DNA from: Candidatus Omnitrophota bacterium
Lineage (GTDB): Bacteria; Omnitrophota; Gorgyraeia; Duberdicusellales; 4484-171
DNA length: 55,600 bases
Direction: 5' to 3'
NCBI GenBank assembly: GCA_014729775.1
Contig: WJJJ01000003.1
Location: 1-55,600, forward strand
Each line of letters opens with the position of its first letter. The stretch's first letter is position 1. Both the position numbers and the translations under genes were made by a program. Below are positions 25,578 to 33,157 of the stretch, piece after piece. Under the pieces are notes generated by a model that saw nothing but the letters and a program-made list of their open reading frames with translations, ran no database searches and was not told where the DNA came from.

Positions 25578-26228
25578 ATGATTATAGCGATTGACGGTCC
25601 GGCAGGATCAGGAAAAACGACCATTGCCCGACAGCTTGCCCGCGCGCTGGGGATCTCGTATCTGGATACCGGCGCTACTTACCGGGCGTTAACCTTGTAT
25701 TGCGTAGAGCATGACGTGGACCCTTCCGACGGGAAGGCCGCTGCCGCCGCGGCCCGGAAACTTGATTTGCAATTCAAGGGAGAAACACTTCTCCTCTCCG
25801 GACGCGACGTGAGCGAACTGATACGCACTCCCCGGATTGACCGGGCAATTTCTCAGATTGTTGCACATCCGGAGGTGAGAGAGGTGATGGTTGCGCTTCA
25901 GCGTGAGATCGCCCGGGAGAAAGATTATGTAAGCGAGGGGCGCGACGTGACCACGGTGGTCTTCCCGGAAGCCGAACATAAATTCTATCTTGACGCCGAC
26001 CGCGGCGTGCGCGCTCAGCGAAGATACAAAGAAATGCAGGAAAAAGGCGTTTCGATCAGCAAAGAGGAACTTACGCGGCTTCTGGAAAAAAGGGATCATG
26101 CCGATCAAACGCGGGAAGTCGGCGCGCTCCGGCAGGCCGAAGATGCCACGTATATTGATACTACCGGATTGAATCCCGAAGAGGTGCTGGCACTGTTGAA
26201 GGATTGCATTGAAGGGAAACGCGTATGA
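25578..26228 (+). CDS. cmk: Cytidylate kinase
   Basis: It phosphorylates CMP and dCMP. The P-loop AIDGPAGSGKTTIARQLAR is at residues 4-22, followed by YLDTGATYRALTLY, the NMP-binding SQIVAHPEVREVMVALQRE segment, SEGRDVTTVVFPEAEHKFYL and the LID arginines. Length 216 is normal. In many bacteria aroA lies between tyrA and cmk; here it does not. The stop overlaps the lepA ATG (ATGA). Confidence 0.96.
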   Translation: MIIAIDGPAGSGKTTIARQLARALGISYLDTGATYRALTLYCVEHDVDPSDGKAAAAAARKLDLQFKGETLLLSGRDVSELIRTPRIDRAISQIVAHPEVREVMVALQREIAREKDYVSEGRDVTTVVFPEAEHKFYLDADRGVRAQRRYKEMQEKGVSISKEELTRLLEKRDHADQTREVGALRQAEDATYIDTTGLNPEEVLALLKDCIEGKRV

Positions 26229-28018
26229 GCGACAAAAAACGAATAAGGAATTTTTGTATCATCGCCCATATCGATCACGGGAAGTCCACGGTGGCCGACC
26301 GTTTTCTTCAGATGACCCAAAGCGTAGACGAACGCAAGTTCCGGGAGCAAATGCTGGACAGTATGGAGCTGGAGCAGGAGCGGGGAATTACCATCAAAGC
26401 GAAAGCGGTCCGGCTGGAGTACGAATATCAGGGCGAAGAGTACATTTTGAATCTCATCGATACTCCCGGACACGTGGATTTCACCTATGAAGTAGCGAAG
26501 TCTCTGAAGGCGTGCGAAGGAGTCATTCTTCTCGTTGACGCTTCTCAAGGGGTGGAAGCCCAGACCGTGGTGAATTTTTATCTGGCGCTGGAAGCGGACC
26601 TGCGCATGATCCCGGTGTTGAACAAGATCGATTTACCCAATGCCGATGTCAAGCGGACGACGGAACAGCTTTGCGAAATATTCGGATTCCGCGAGAATGA
26701 AATTTCTGCTGTTTCGGCAAAAGACGGAACCGGTATCCCGCAGATATTACAGAGAATCGTGGAAGAGATCCCATCGCCGTCCGGGAAAGATTCCCTGCCG
26801 TTAAAAGCGGTATTATTCGATTCGGTGTATGATCCTTACAAAGGAGTTATTTTGTTCCTCCGCGTATTCGACGGGAAGATTTCCGTGGGAGATCCGATCC
26901 TGTTTATGCATCAGCAGAAGACCTATCGGGTGGAAGAAGTGGGAATTTTCCTTCCCCATATCGAAAAAACGGATACCCTGGCCAGCGGGGAGGTCGGCTA
27001 CATCTGCTGTCACATCAAAAATCCGGAAGAGATCGATATGGGAGATACCGTAACGAATCCGGATAATCCGACCGCTGATCCTTTTGAAGGGTATAAAAAA
27101 ATTTCCCCCATGGTTTTCTGCGGGATTTTCCCCTCATCTCCCAAAGATTATCCGCCCTTGCGGAAAGCGATCGAAAAGCTCAGGTTATCCGATCCTTCTT
27201 TCGTGTATGAACCGGATAACATCGGAAGTCTCGGATACGGATTCCGCTGCGGTTTCCTCGGTCTTCTGCATATGGAGATCGTGCAGGAACGCCTGGAACG
27301 GGAGCACGATCTTGATCTTATCCTTACTTCGCCCAACGTGATGTATAAAGCAAAACTGAAAAACGGCGAGATGGAGAAAGTGGAAAGCCCTCATCAGCTC
27401 CCGGATGAGTCATCGATCGAGGAAATGTTCGAGCCTTATGTGACCGCCACGATCGTCACTCCGTTAGACAGCATGGACCCGATCTGTGAGTTATCGAAAG
27501 CCCGCCGCGGCGAGTTCGTCAAGATGGACTATCTGGGAAAAGACCGGCTGAGTATTGTGTTCGAACTTCCTCTGTCCGAAGTGATCGTGGATTTCTATGA
27601 CATAGTGAAATCGGCGACGAAGGGTTATGCTTCCTTCGATTACGAATTTATCGGATACCGGAGCACTAAGATCGTGAAGATCGACGTCTATTTTAACCGC
27701 AAGAAAATGGACGCGTTTTCGCTCCTGGTACACCGGGAGAAGGCGGAAACGAAAGCCCGCGCCGTGGTGGATAAGCTGAAGGAACTTATTCCCCGGCAAA
27801 TGTACGAGGTCGGTATCCAAGCGGGGATCGGTTCCAAAATTATCGCGTCTGCGAAAGTGTCGGCATTAAAGAAGAATGTGACCGCCAAATGTTACGGCGG
27901 AGACATTACCCGGAAAAGAAAATTGTGGGAAAAGCAGAAAAAAGGAAAGAAGAAAATGAAACAGATGGGAAATGTCTCAGTGCCCCAGGAAGCGTTTCTG
28001 GAAGTGCTCAAAATGTAG
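26225..28018 (+). CDS. lepA: Elongation factor 4 (LepA), ribosome back-translocase GTPase
   Basis: A translational GTPase of 597 residues. G1 IAHIDHGKSTVADRFLQ, G2 RGITIKAK, G3 DTPGHVDFTYEV, G4 NKIDLPNAD and G5 SAKDG are all present. The LepA-specific C-terminal domain follows (IGSKIIASAKVSALKKNVTAKCYGGDITRKRKL), ending with a lysine-rich stretch before VPQEAFLEVLKM. It acts on stalled or early ribosomes. Signal peptidase follows closely, the lepA-lepB order known from many bacteria. Confidence 0.97.
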   Translation: MSDKKRIRNFCIIAHIDHGKSTVADRFLQMTQSVDERKFREQMLDSMELEQERGITIKAKAVRLEYEYQGEEYILNLIDTPGHVDFTYEVAKSLKACEGVILLVDASQGVEAQTVVNFYLALEADLRMIPVLNKIDLPNADVKRTTEQLCEIFGFRENEISAVSAKDGTGIPQILQRIVEEIPSPSGKDSLPLKAVLFDSVYDPYKGVILFLRVFDGKISVGDPILFMHQQKTYRVEEVGIFLPHIEKTDTLASGEVGYICCHIKNPEEIDMGDTVTNPDNPTADPFEGYKKISPMVFCGIFPSSPKDYPPLRKAIEKLRLSDPSFVYEPDNIGSLGYGFRCGFLGLLHMEIVQERLEREHDLDLILTSPNVMYKAKLKNGEMEKVESPHQLPDESSIEEMFEPYVTATIVTPLDSMDPICELSKARRGEFVKMDYLGKDRLSIVFELPLSEVIVDFYDIVKSATKGYASFDYEFIGYRSTKIVKIDVYFNRKKMDAFSLLVHREKAETKARAVVDKLKELIPRQMYEVGIQAGIGSKIIASAKVSALKKNVTAKCYGGDITRKRKLWEKQKKGKKKMKQMGNVSVPQEAFLEVLKM

Positions 28019-28074
28019 ACGGGATGCCCTGGATCATCGATGCGTGATCCTGGATGCGGAGAAAGCGAAAGAAA

Positions 28075-28662
28075 ATGGCAAAAAGAGCGCAACAGCCGAA
28101 AAAGAAGGTATGGAGAGAATGGGGCGAGTCGATTATCGTCGCGGTGGCGCTCGCCGTGTTTTTGCGCACGTTTTTCTTCCAGATTTACAAGATTCCTACC
28201 ACATCCATGGTGCCGACGCTCCGGCCCGGTGATAAGATTTTTGTGAGCAAACTCGTGTACGGTCCGCTGATCCCCTTTACCGATATTCGGCTTCCCGGCG
28301 TGCGGGAGCCGCGGAGAGGAGAAGTGGTGGTGTTTGTCCCGCCGCACGATCCCCATAAGGCCTATGTGAAACGATTGATCGGCATTGGCGGGGACCTGGT
28401 AGAAATTAAAAAAGGAAATGTATATATCAACGAAGAAATGGTTGTTGATCCCCGGATTGCAAAGTATAATTATTCTACGACGGGCGATTTCGTCGAAGCC
28501 GGAAAACCTCTGCGGGTGCCGGAGGGGAAATATTTTTTCCTTGGGGACAACAGCCCGGCCTCGCTGGACAGTCGGTTTTGGGGATTTGTCGATGAAGAGG
28601 ATGTGGTCGGCAAGGCGATTTTTGTATGGTGGCCTCCCGGACGGATGGGAATGATTGAATAA
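28075..28662 (+). CDS. lepB: Signal peptidase I
   Basis: It removes Sec signal peptides on the outer face of the cytoplasmic membrane. One membrane segment (SIIVAVALAVFLRTFFF) precedes the catalytic serine in IPTTSMVPTL (Ser44 from this start). The general-base lysine is in YVKRLIGIGGD (about residue 99), and the GDNSPASLDSRFWGFV motif is conserved. The start could instead be the ATG at 28054, seven codons upstream. I prefer this one because a purine-rich stretch precedes it and nothing like a ribosome site precedes the other. Confidence 0.93.
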   Translation: MAKRAQQPKKKVWREWGESIIVAVALAVFLRTFFFQIYKIPTTSMVPTLRPGDKIFVSKLVYGPLIPFTDIRLPGVREPRRGEVVVFVPPHDPHKAYVKRLIGIGGDLVEIKKGNVYINEEMVVDPRIAKYNYSTTGDFVEAGKPLRVPEGKYFFLGDNSPASLDSRFWGFVDEEDVVGKAIFVWWPPGRMGMIE

Positions 28663-28679
28663 ACGGACAGGTGAGGAAA

Positions 28680-28919
28680 ATGATACACAAAAAACTAATT
28701 TTTGCAGTAACCGGGAGCATAGTGGTTACCAGCATCGGCTGCGGTACAATGGAAATGGTGTCTCCTTCTCCGAGCCCTCGGCCGAAGCGGACCTATTCCC
28801 GGCCGGACGGCGGTGAGTACAGAGGAGCGCTGCGCTGTCCTCAATGCGGACGCACGTTCCCTTCGGGAACGGAAACCTGTCCGTACGACGGCACTCCGTT
28901 GGATCGGAGCGTTAAATAA
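28680..28919 (+). CDS. Small lipoprotein with zinc-ribbon-like cysteine pairs
   Basis: A 79-residue protein I cannot assign. MIHKKLIFAVTGSIVVTSIG then CG is a lipoprotein signal peptide with a lipobox-like SIGC. After a Pro/Ser linker the C-terminal 30 residues hold CPQCGRTFPSGTETCPYDG, a C-x2-C...C arrangement like a half zinc ribbon, which is unusual on an exported protein. AGGTGAGG precedes this ATG; an in-frame GTG lies three codons upstream. It is between lepB and pgsA, probably in the same operon. Confidence 0.7.
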   Translation: MIHKKLIFAVTGSIVVTSIGCGTMEMVSPSPSPRPKRTYSRPDGGEYRGALRCPQCGRTFPSGTETCPYDGTPLDRSVK

Positions 28920-28930
28920 TCTTTAAATTG

Positions 28931-29491
28931 ATGACCTTCGCGGATAAAATTTCCAGTGTACGAATTCTGCTGATCCCGGTGTTTGTTTCACTTCTTATCT
29001 ATTCGCCGCAGAAGGAGTTGCTGCGATATGTTGCCGCGGGAGTATTTCTTATCGCGGTTTTTACCGATTTTCTGGACGGATTGATCGCACGGATCAAAAA
29101 GGAAAAATCCGAGCTCGGGCAGATTATCGATCCCCTTGCCGATAAATTGCTGCTGCTGACCGCGTTTATTTCGCTCTACCTGCTTGAGTTCACAATTCCG
29201 CTGTGGGTGGTCCTGGTGGTCGTGAGCCGTGACGGGGTAATCCTTATCGGCGTACTGACCCTTCATCTGATGAATAAAAAAATCCAGTTCAGTCCGTCGG
29301 TCTGGGGGAAGTTAACCACGTTTTTTCAGATGATCACGATTCTCAGCGTGTTATTGTGGGGCGGACAGAACATCGCGGTGTGGACCATCTGGACGGCGAC
29401 CGTGGTGTTCACCGGTATTTCGGGTATTGATTATTTCGTGAGAGGAGCAAAAGCACTGAATGGCAATTCTCGTTCTGCTGCTCGTACTTAG
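28931..29491 (+). CDS. pgsA: CDP-diacylglycerol-glycerol-3-phosphate 3-phosphatidyltransferase
   Basis: It makes phosphatidylglycerol phosphate in the inner membrane. The CDP-alcohol phosphotransferase signature is intact: D-x2-DG-x2-AR-x8-G-x3-D-x3-D in DFLDGLIARI through GQIIDPLADK. Several hydrophobic helices surround it. The ATG is chosen; a TTG directly precedes it. Its last 32 nt overlap plsY, another phospholipid gene, which points to coupled translation. Confidence 0.93.
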   Translation: MTFADKISSVRILLIPVFVSLLIYSPQKELLRYVAAGVFLIAVFTDFLDGLIARIKKEKSELGQIIDPLADKLLLLTAFISLYLLEFTIPLWVVLVVVSRDGVILIGVLTLHLMNKKIQFSPSVWGKLTTFFQMITILSVLLWGGQNIAVWTIWTATVVFTGISGIDYFVRGAKALNGNSRSAART

Positions 29492-30068
29492 TTTTTTTTC
29501 GGGGAGTATTCCTTTCGGATTTCTGGTCGCCGTGTGGACCAAAGGCATCGATATCCGTCATTTCGGGTCCGGCAATATCGGGACAACGAATGTCTGGCGT
29601 GTCGTCGGAAAACCTTGGGGGATTCTGGTTTTTGTGCTCGATTTCTGCAAAGGAGCGCTGCCGGTGTTTGCAGTAGGGGCCTGGGCCGGCGAAGGTGCTT
29701 CCGATTTCCTCTATATGGGGGCGGCGGTGTGTGCGGTGGCCGGGCACAGCTGGACTCCGTTTCTTCGCTTCAAAGGCGGCAAAGGGGTTGCGACCAGTAC
29801 CGGCGCCGTCGCCGGATTGACTTACGTGTACCCGCTTACCGGGATAATTCTGCTGATTGCACTGGGGATATGGCTGGTCGTGTTTCTTCTTTCAAAATAT
29901 GTTTCCCTGGCTTCGCTCTCAGCCGGTTTTGTGTTCTTTCTCTGTTCACTGTTGTTTCCGCTGCCGCTGGCCATACGGATTTTGGCACTGTTGCTCTTTT
30001 TGTTCATTCTCGTCCGTCATAAAAAGAACATTAAGAATCTTTTCCTCAGGAAAGAATTCCGATTCTGA
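29460..30068 (+). CDS. plsY: Acyl-phosphate:glycerol-3-phosphate acyltransferase PlsY
   Basis: It acylates glycerol 3-phosphate, the first step of phospholipid synthesis. The three conserved family motifs are SGSIPFGFLVA, RHFGSGNIGTTNVWRVVG and HSWTPFLRFKGGKGVATSTG. Five or so hydrophobic helices are visible; length 202 is typical. The start lies within pgsA, after GAGGAG. PlsX is not in the window. Confidence 0.95.
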   Translation: MAILVLLLVLSFFSGSIPFGFLVAVWTKGIDIRHFGSGNIGTTNVWRVVGKPWGILVFVLDFCKGALPVFAVGAWAGEGASDFLYMGAAVCAVAGHSWTPFLRFKGGKGVATSTGAVAGLTYVYPLTGIILLIALGIWLVVFLLSKYVSLASLSAGFVFFLCSLLFPLPLAIRILALLLFLFILVRHKKNIKNLFLRKEFRF

Positions 30069-30160
30069 CCATCCGTCCGGCTGTTTTCAGCCTGTTTCCC
30101 GCACGTACGGGAAAATCCTGGGCGGGATATATTGAGAAAAATACCGCGAAAACGCTGGGT

Positions 30161-30189
30161 TTGACACAAAAACTCTAGAAAGGTATAAT
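30161..30189 (+). promoter_or_regulatory. Consensus promoter of recA
   Basis: TTGACA, a 17-bp spacer and TATAAT give a perfect housekeeping promoter. Unlike most promoters here it lacks the TG extension. A leader of about 25 nt with GAGGAGGATG precedes the recA ATG. Confidence 0.85.
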
Positions 30190-30194
30190 TACCT
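30181..30194. promoter_or_regulatory. Inverted repeat over the recA -10 box
   Basis: AGGTA-TAAT-TACCT is a perfect 5-bp inverted repeat centred on the -10. A repressor bound here would block recA, as LexA does elsewhere, but the sequence matches neither the E. coli nor the Gram-positive LexA consensus. Evidence is positional only. Confidence 0.3.
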
Positions 30195-30222
30195 ACAACT
30201 TACCGGAAAAGAGGAGGATGAA

Positions 30223-31266
30223 ATGACAAAAAAAGAAAAAAACACCGGCCCAGAGCAGAAAAAAAAGGCATTGAATCTGGCATTATCCCAGATAGAGAAA
30301 CAGTTCGGGAAAGGCGCTATCATGCGTTTAGCGGACGGTGTGCATCTTGACGTCGAAGCGATTCCCACGGGGATTATGTCGCTTGATCAGGCGTTGGGGG
30401 TCGGCGGCCTTCCCCGCGGCCGGGTGACTGAAGTCTACGGACCGGAAGCGTCGGGAAAAACCACGCTCACCTTAAGTATTATCGCTCAGGCCCAGAAGGA
30501 AGGAGGAGTCGCCGCGTTCATCGACGCGGAACACGCATTTGATCCGACCTATGCCCGGGTGATCGGAGTGAACCTTGAAGACCTGCTGGTGTCACAGCCC
30601 GACACCGGCGAACAGGCGTTGGAAATCGTGGAAGCGCTGGTGCGGTCCAACGCGCTTGATATGGTGGTGATCGATTCCGTCGCGGCGCTGGTTCCGCGTG
30701 CAGAGATCGAAGGCGAAATGGGTGACTCCCAGATCGCGCTTCAGGCGCGGCTCATGAGTCAGGCGTTGCGCAAGCTGACTGCCGCGATCAGTAAATCCAA
30801 AACCTGCGTGGTATTTATTAACCAGATCCGCCAGAAGATCGGGGTGATGTTCGGTTCTCCGGAAACCACTCCGGGCGGACGGGCGCTTAAATTCTACGCG
30901 TCGGTACGGGTCGATTTGCGGAAAATCGCGACCCTGTCGTCTTCGGAGGGCGTGATTGGCACCAGGGTAAGAGCGAAAATTGTCAAGAATAAGGTCGCCG
31001 CTCCGTTTCGGGAAGCAATGTTTGAAATTCTTCATACCGAAGGGGTTTCCCGGGTCGGTGCGTTAATTGATGCCGGAGTGGAACAAGGGTTGCTGAAGAA
31101 GGCGGGGAGCTGGTTTTCCTATAACGAGCAGAATCTCGCGCAGGGAAAGGAACAGCTGAGGAATTTATTAAAAGAGAACGAGTCATTGCGGGCCGAGATC
31201 GAGCAGAAGGTGCGTGCGGCGATGGCTCCGCAGAAAGAAGAGGAAAAAGAAGAGGTTGCACAATGA
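30223..31266 (+). CDS. recA: RecA recombinase
   Basis: It forms filaments on single-stranded DNA for recombination and the SOS response. Walker A GPEASGKT at residues 73-80, Walker [14 protein letters not shown], the L2 loop region [20 protein letters not shown] and the C-terminal acidic and glutamate-rich tail are all present. Length 347 is typical. No intein or frameshift. recX follows two genes later in the same run; the stop overlaps the protease ATG. Confidence 0.98.
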   Translation: MTKKEKNTGPEQKKKALNLALSQIEKQFGKGAIMRLADGVHLDVEAIPTGIMSLDQALGVGGLPRGRVTEVYGPEASGKTTLTLSIIAQAQKEGGVAAFIDAEHAFDPTYARVIGVNLEDLLVSQPDTGEQALEIVEALVRSNALDMVVIDSVAALVPRAEIEGEMGDSQIALQARLMSQALRKLTAAISKSKTCVVFINQIRQKIGVMFGSPETTPGGRALKFYASVRVDLRKIATLSSSEGVIGTRVRAKIVKNKVAAPFREAMFEILHTEGVSRVGALIDAGVEQGLLKKAGSWFSYNEQNLAQGKEQLRNLLKENESLRAEIEQKVRAAMAPQKEEEKEEVAQ

Positions 31267-32675
31267 GAACCGCGATCGCGCTGCTTATCGTGATGCTGGC
31301 CTGTGCGGGCACGGCATCCGCGCAGAAATACGGGGAGTTAGAGCGGGCGACGATCTCCGTCGCGGCCGAAGTCGGAGACGCGGTGGTGTCTATCAGCAGT
31401 ACCGTAAAGCAGCGCGGCGGCGCCTTTTCCTTCGGCTCCCCGTTCGGAGAAATGGAAGACGATATGTTCCGGCGGTTCTTTGAGGAGTTCTTCGGAGAAG
31501 TTCCCCAGCAGGAACGCCGGCGCATGGGGTTGGGCAGCGGGGTGATCATCGATGAAGCCGGGTACATCCTTACTAATGAGCATGTCATCTCCGGCGCAAG
31601 TGAAATAAAGGTGAAGCTTTCGGACGGCCGGGAATTTAACGCGGAAGTTTCAGGAGCGGATCCACGCAGTGATTTAGCGGTCATTCGGATCGACGCCCGC
31701 GATCTTCCTGTCGCGCGGCTCGGGGATTCTGATGCGCTTGAGATAGGCAGGTGGGTTGTCGCCGTCGGGAATCCGTTCGGATTCGCCATCGAGAATCCCG
31801 AACCGACCGTGACGGTGGGCGTGGTGAGCGCGATTCACCGCTATCTGCCCGTGGTAGGGCACCGGGAACGCAGTTACGATGATCTCATTCAAACCGATGC
31901 TGCGATTAATCCGGGGAACAGCGGAGGACCGCTGGTGAATTTAGACGGCGAAGTGATCGGGATTAATACCGCGATCATTACCACGACCGGCGGATATCAG
32001 GGACTCGGCTTCGCTATCCCGATCAACAAAGCGAAGCGTGTGCTGGATAAATTGATCCGCGGCGAAAAAGTCGTGTATGGCTGGCTGGGGGTGACGATAC
32101 AGGATCTTAATGACGATCTGAGAAGTTATTTCGGGATTAAGGAACAGGAGGGCGTGATCGTTATTAAGGTCGCGAAAAACTCCCCGGCGGATAAAAGCGG
32201 CTTCAAAGAAGGCGATTTGATTCTTTCTTTTGCCGGCACTCCGGTAAAGACGACGAGAGATCTGGTGCGCATGGTTTCACGACAGGAAGTGGGGCAGGAG
32301 GTCCCCGCGACCATACTGCGCAGCGGTAAGCGCAAGAAAATTACCGTTACCATCGGGTCCCGTCCGGAGGACGGCCCGCCCGTCGCAAAAGGAACGGTGC
32401 ATACTCTTAAGTTCCGCGGAATGAAACTCCAGCCGCTCACCCCGCTTCTTCAGCGGCGGTATGATCTTGCCGATCCTTCCGGAGTAGTGGTGAGCTATAT
32501 CGAAGATGCGTCGCCGTCGGATAAAGCGGGATTACGCGAAGGAGATCTTATCGTAAAAATCGAAGGCCATCAGATAGAGTCGTTTGCTGACGCCCAAGCC
32601 GCGGTAGGGAAGGTCAAGGGCAAAGTGTTGGTGAAAACCAACCGGGGTTACTTCGTGGTGAGAGAGGAGAAGTAG
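31263..32675 (+). CDS. degP: HtrA/DegP-type periplasmic serine protease
   Basis: A 20-residue signal peptide ([20 protein letters not shown]) exports it. The trypsin-like catalytic triad is His107 (LTNEHVISG), Asp137 (RSDLAVIRI) and Ser220 (NPGNSGGPL). Two PDZ domains follow, near residues 275-365 and 380-465. It degrades or refolds damaged envelope proteins. Being between recA and recX is odd; translation is coupled to recA through an ATGA overlap. Confidence 0.95.
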   Translation: MRTAIALLIVMLACAGTASAQKYGELERATISVAAEVGDAVVSISSTVKQRGGAFSFGSPFGEMEDDMFRRFFEEFFGEVPQQERRRMGLGSGVIIDEAGYILTNEHVISGASEIKVKLSDGREFNAEVSGADPRSDLAVIRIDARDLPVARLGDSDALEIGRWVVAVGNPFGFAIENPEPTVTVGVVSAIHRYLPVVGHRERSYDDLIQTDAAINPGNSGGPLVNLDGEVIGINTAIITTTGGYQGLGFAIPINKAKRVLDKLIRGEKVVYGWLGVTIQDLNDDLRSYFGIKEQEGVIVIKVAKNSPADKSGFKEGDLILSFAGTPVKTTRDLVRMVSRQEVGQEVPATILRSGKRKKITVTIGSRPEDGPPVAKGTVHTLKFRGMKLQPLTPLLQRRYDLADPSGVVVSYIEDASPSDKAGLREGDLIVKIEGHQIESFADAQAAVGKVKGKVLVKTNRGYFVVREEK

Positions 32676-32683
32676 CGGGAAGG

Positions 32684-33157
32684 GTGACGAACGAAGAGCG
32701 GAAAGCGGTAAATTATGCACTGTTGCTTCTTCGTTATCGCGCCCGCAGTGAACAGGAGATTATCGGGCGCCTCAAAAAAAAGCATTACTCTCCTTCCGCA
32801 ATCAACACGACCCTCGAATATCTGCGCGAGTATCGTCTGATCGACGACAGGGAATTTGTGAATTCTTTCGTAAGGAATTCAATCGGCAAAGGCTGGGGGC
32901 CGAAAAAGATTTTGCTCGCTCTCCGGAAATTCGGGGTTTCCGGTTCATACGTCAGAGACGCGATGCCGGATCCTCAAACGGAAACGAAAGTACTGAGAGA
33001 ACTGATAAAAAAAAAGAAACCGTACTACAGGAAACGGCCGCAGGGATATGAAAAAATGGCACGGTTTCTTTATTCACGCGGATTTTCCTATTCCCGGATC
33101 CGCGCGGAATTAAATACCCTGTGGCATCAGGAAGGACCGAAACGTGAACACGAATGA
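32684..33157 (+). CDS. recX: RecX regulatory protein
   Basis: It restrains RecA filament growth. It is a small helical-repeat protein with YALLLLRYRARSEQEIIGRLKKK, the family's opening three-helix unit, then YRLIDDREFVNSFVRNSIGK and a KIL-A-L-FGVSG repeat. It starts at GTG. Length 157 is normal. It overlaps alaS by 14 nt; a recA-recX-alaS order is common in bacteria, here interrupted by the protease gene. Confidence 0.9.
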   Translation: MTNEERKAVNYALLLLRYRARSEQEIIGRLKKKHYSPSAINTTLEYLREYRLIDDREFVNSFVRNSIGKGWGPKKILLALRKFGVSGSYVRDAMPDPQTETKVLRELIKKKKPYYRKRPQGYEKMARFLYSRGFSYSRIRAELNTLWHQEGPKREHE

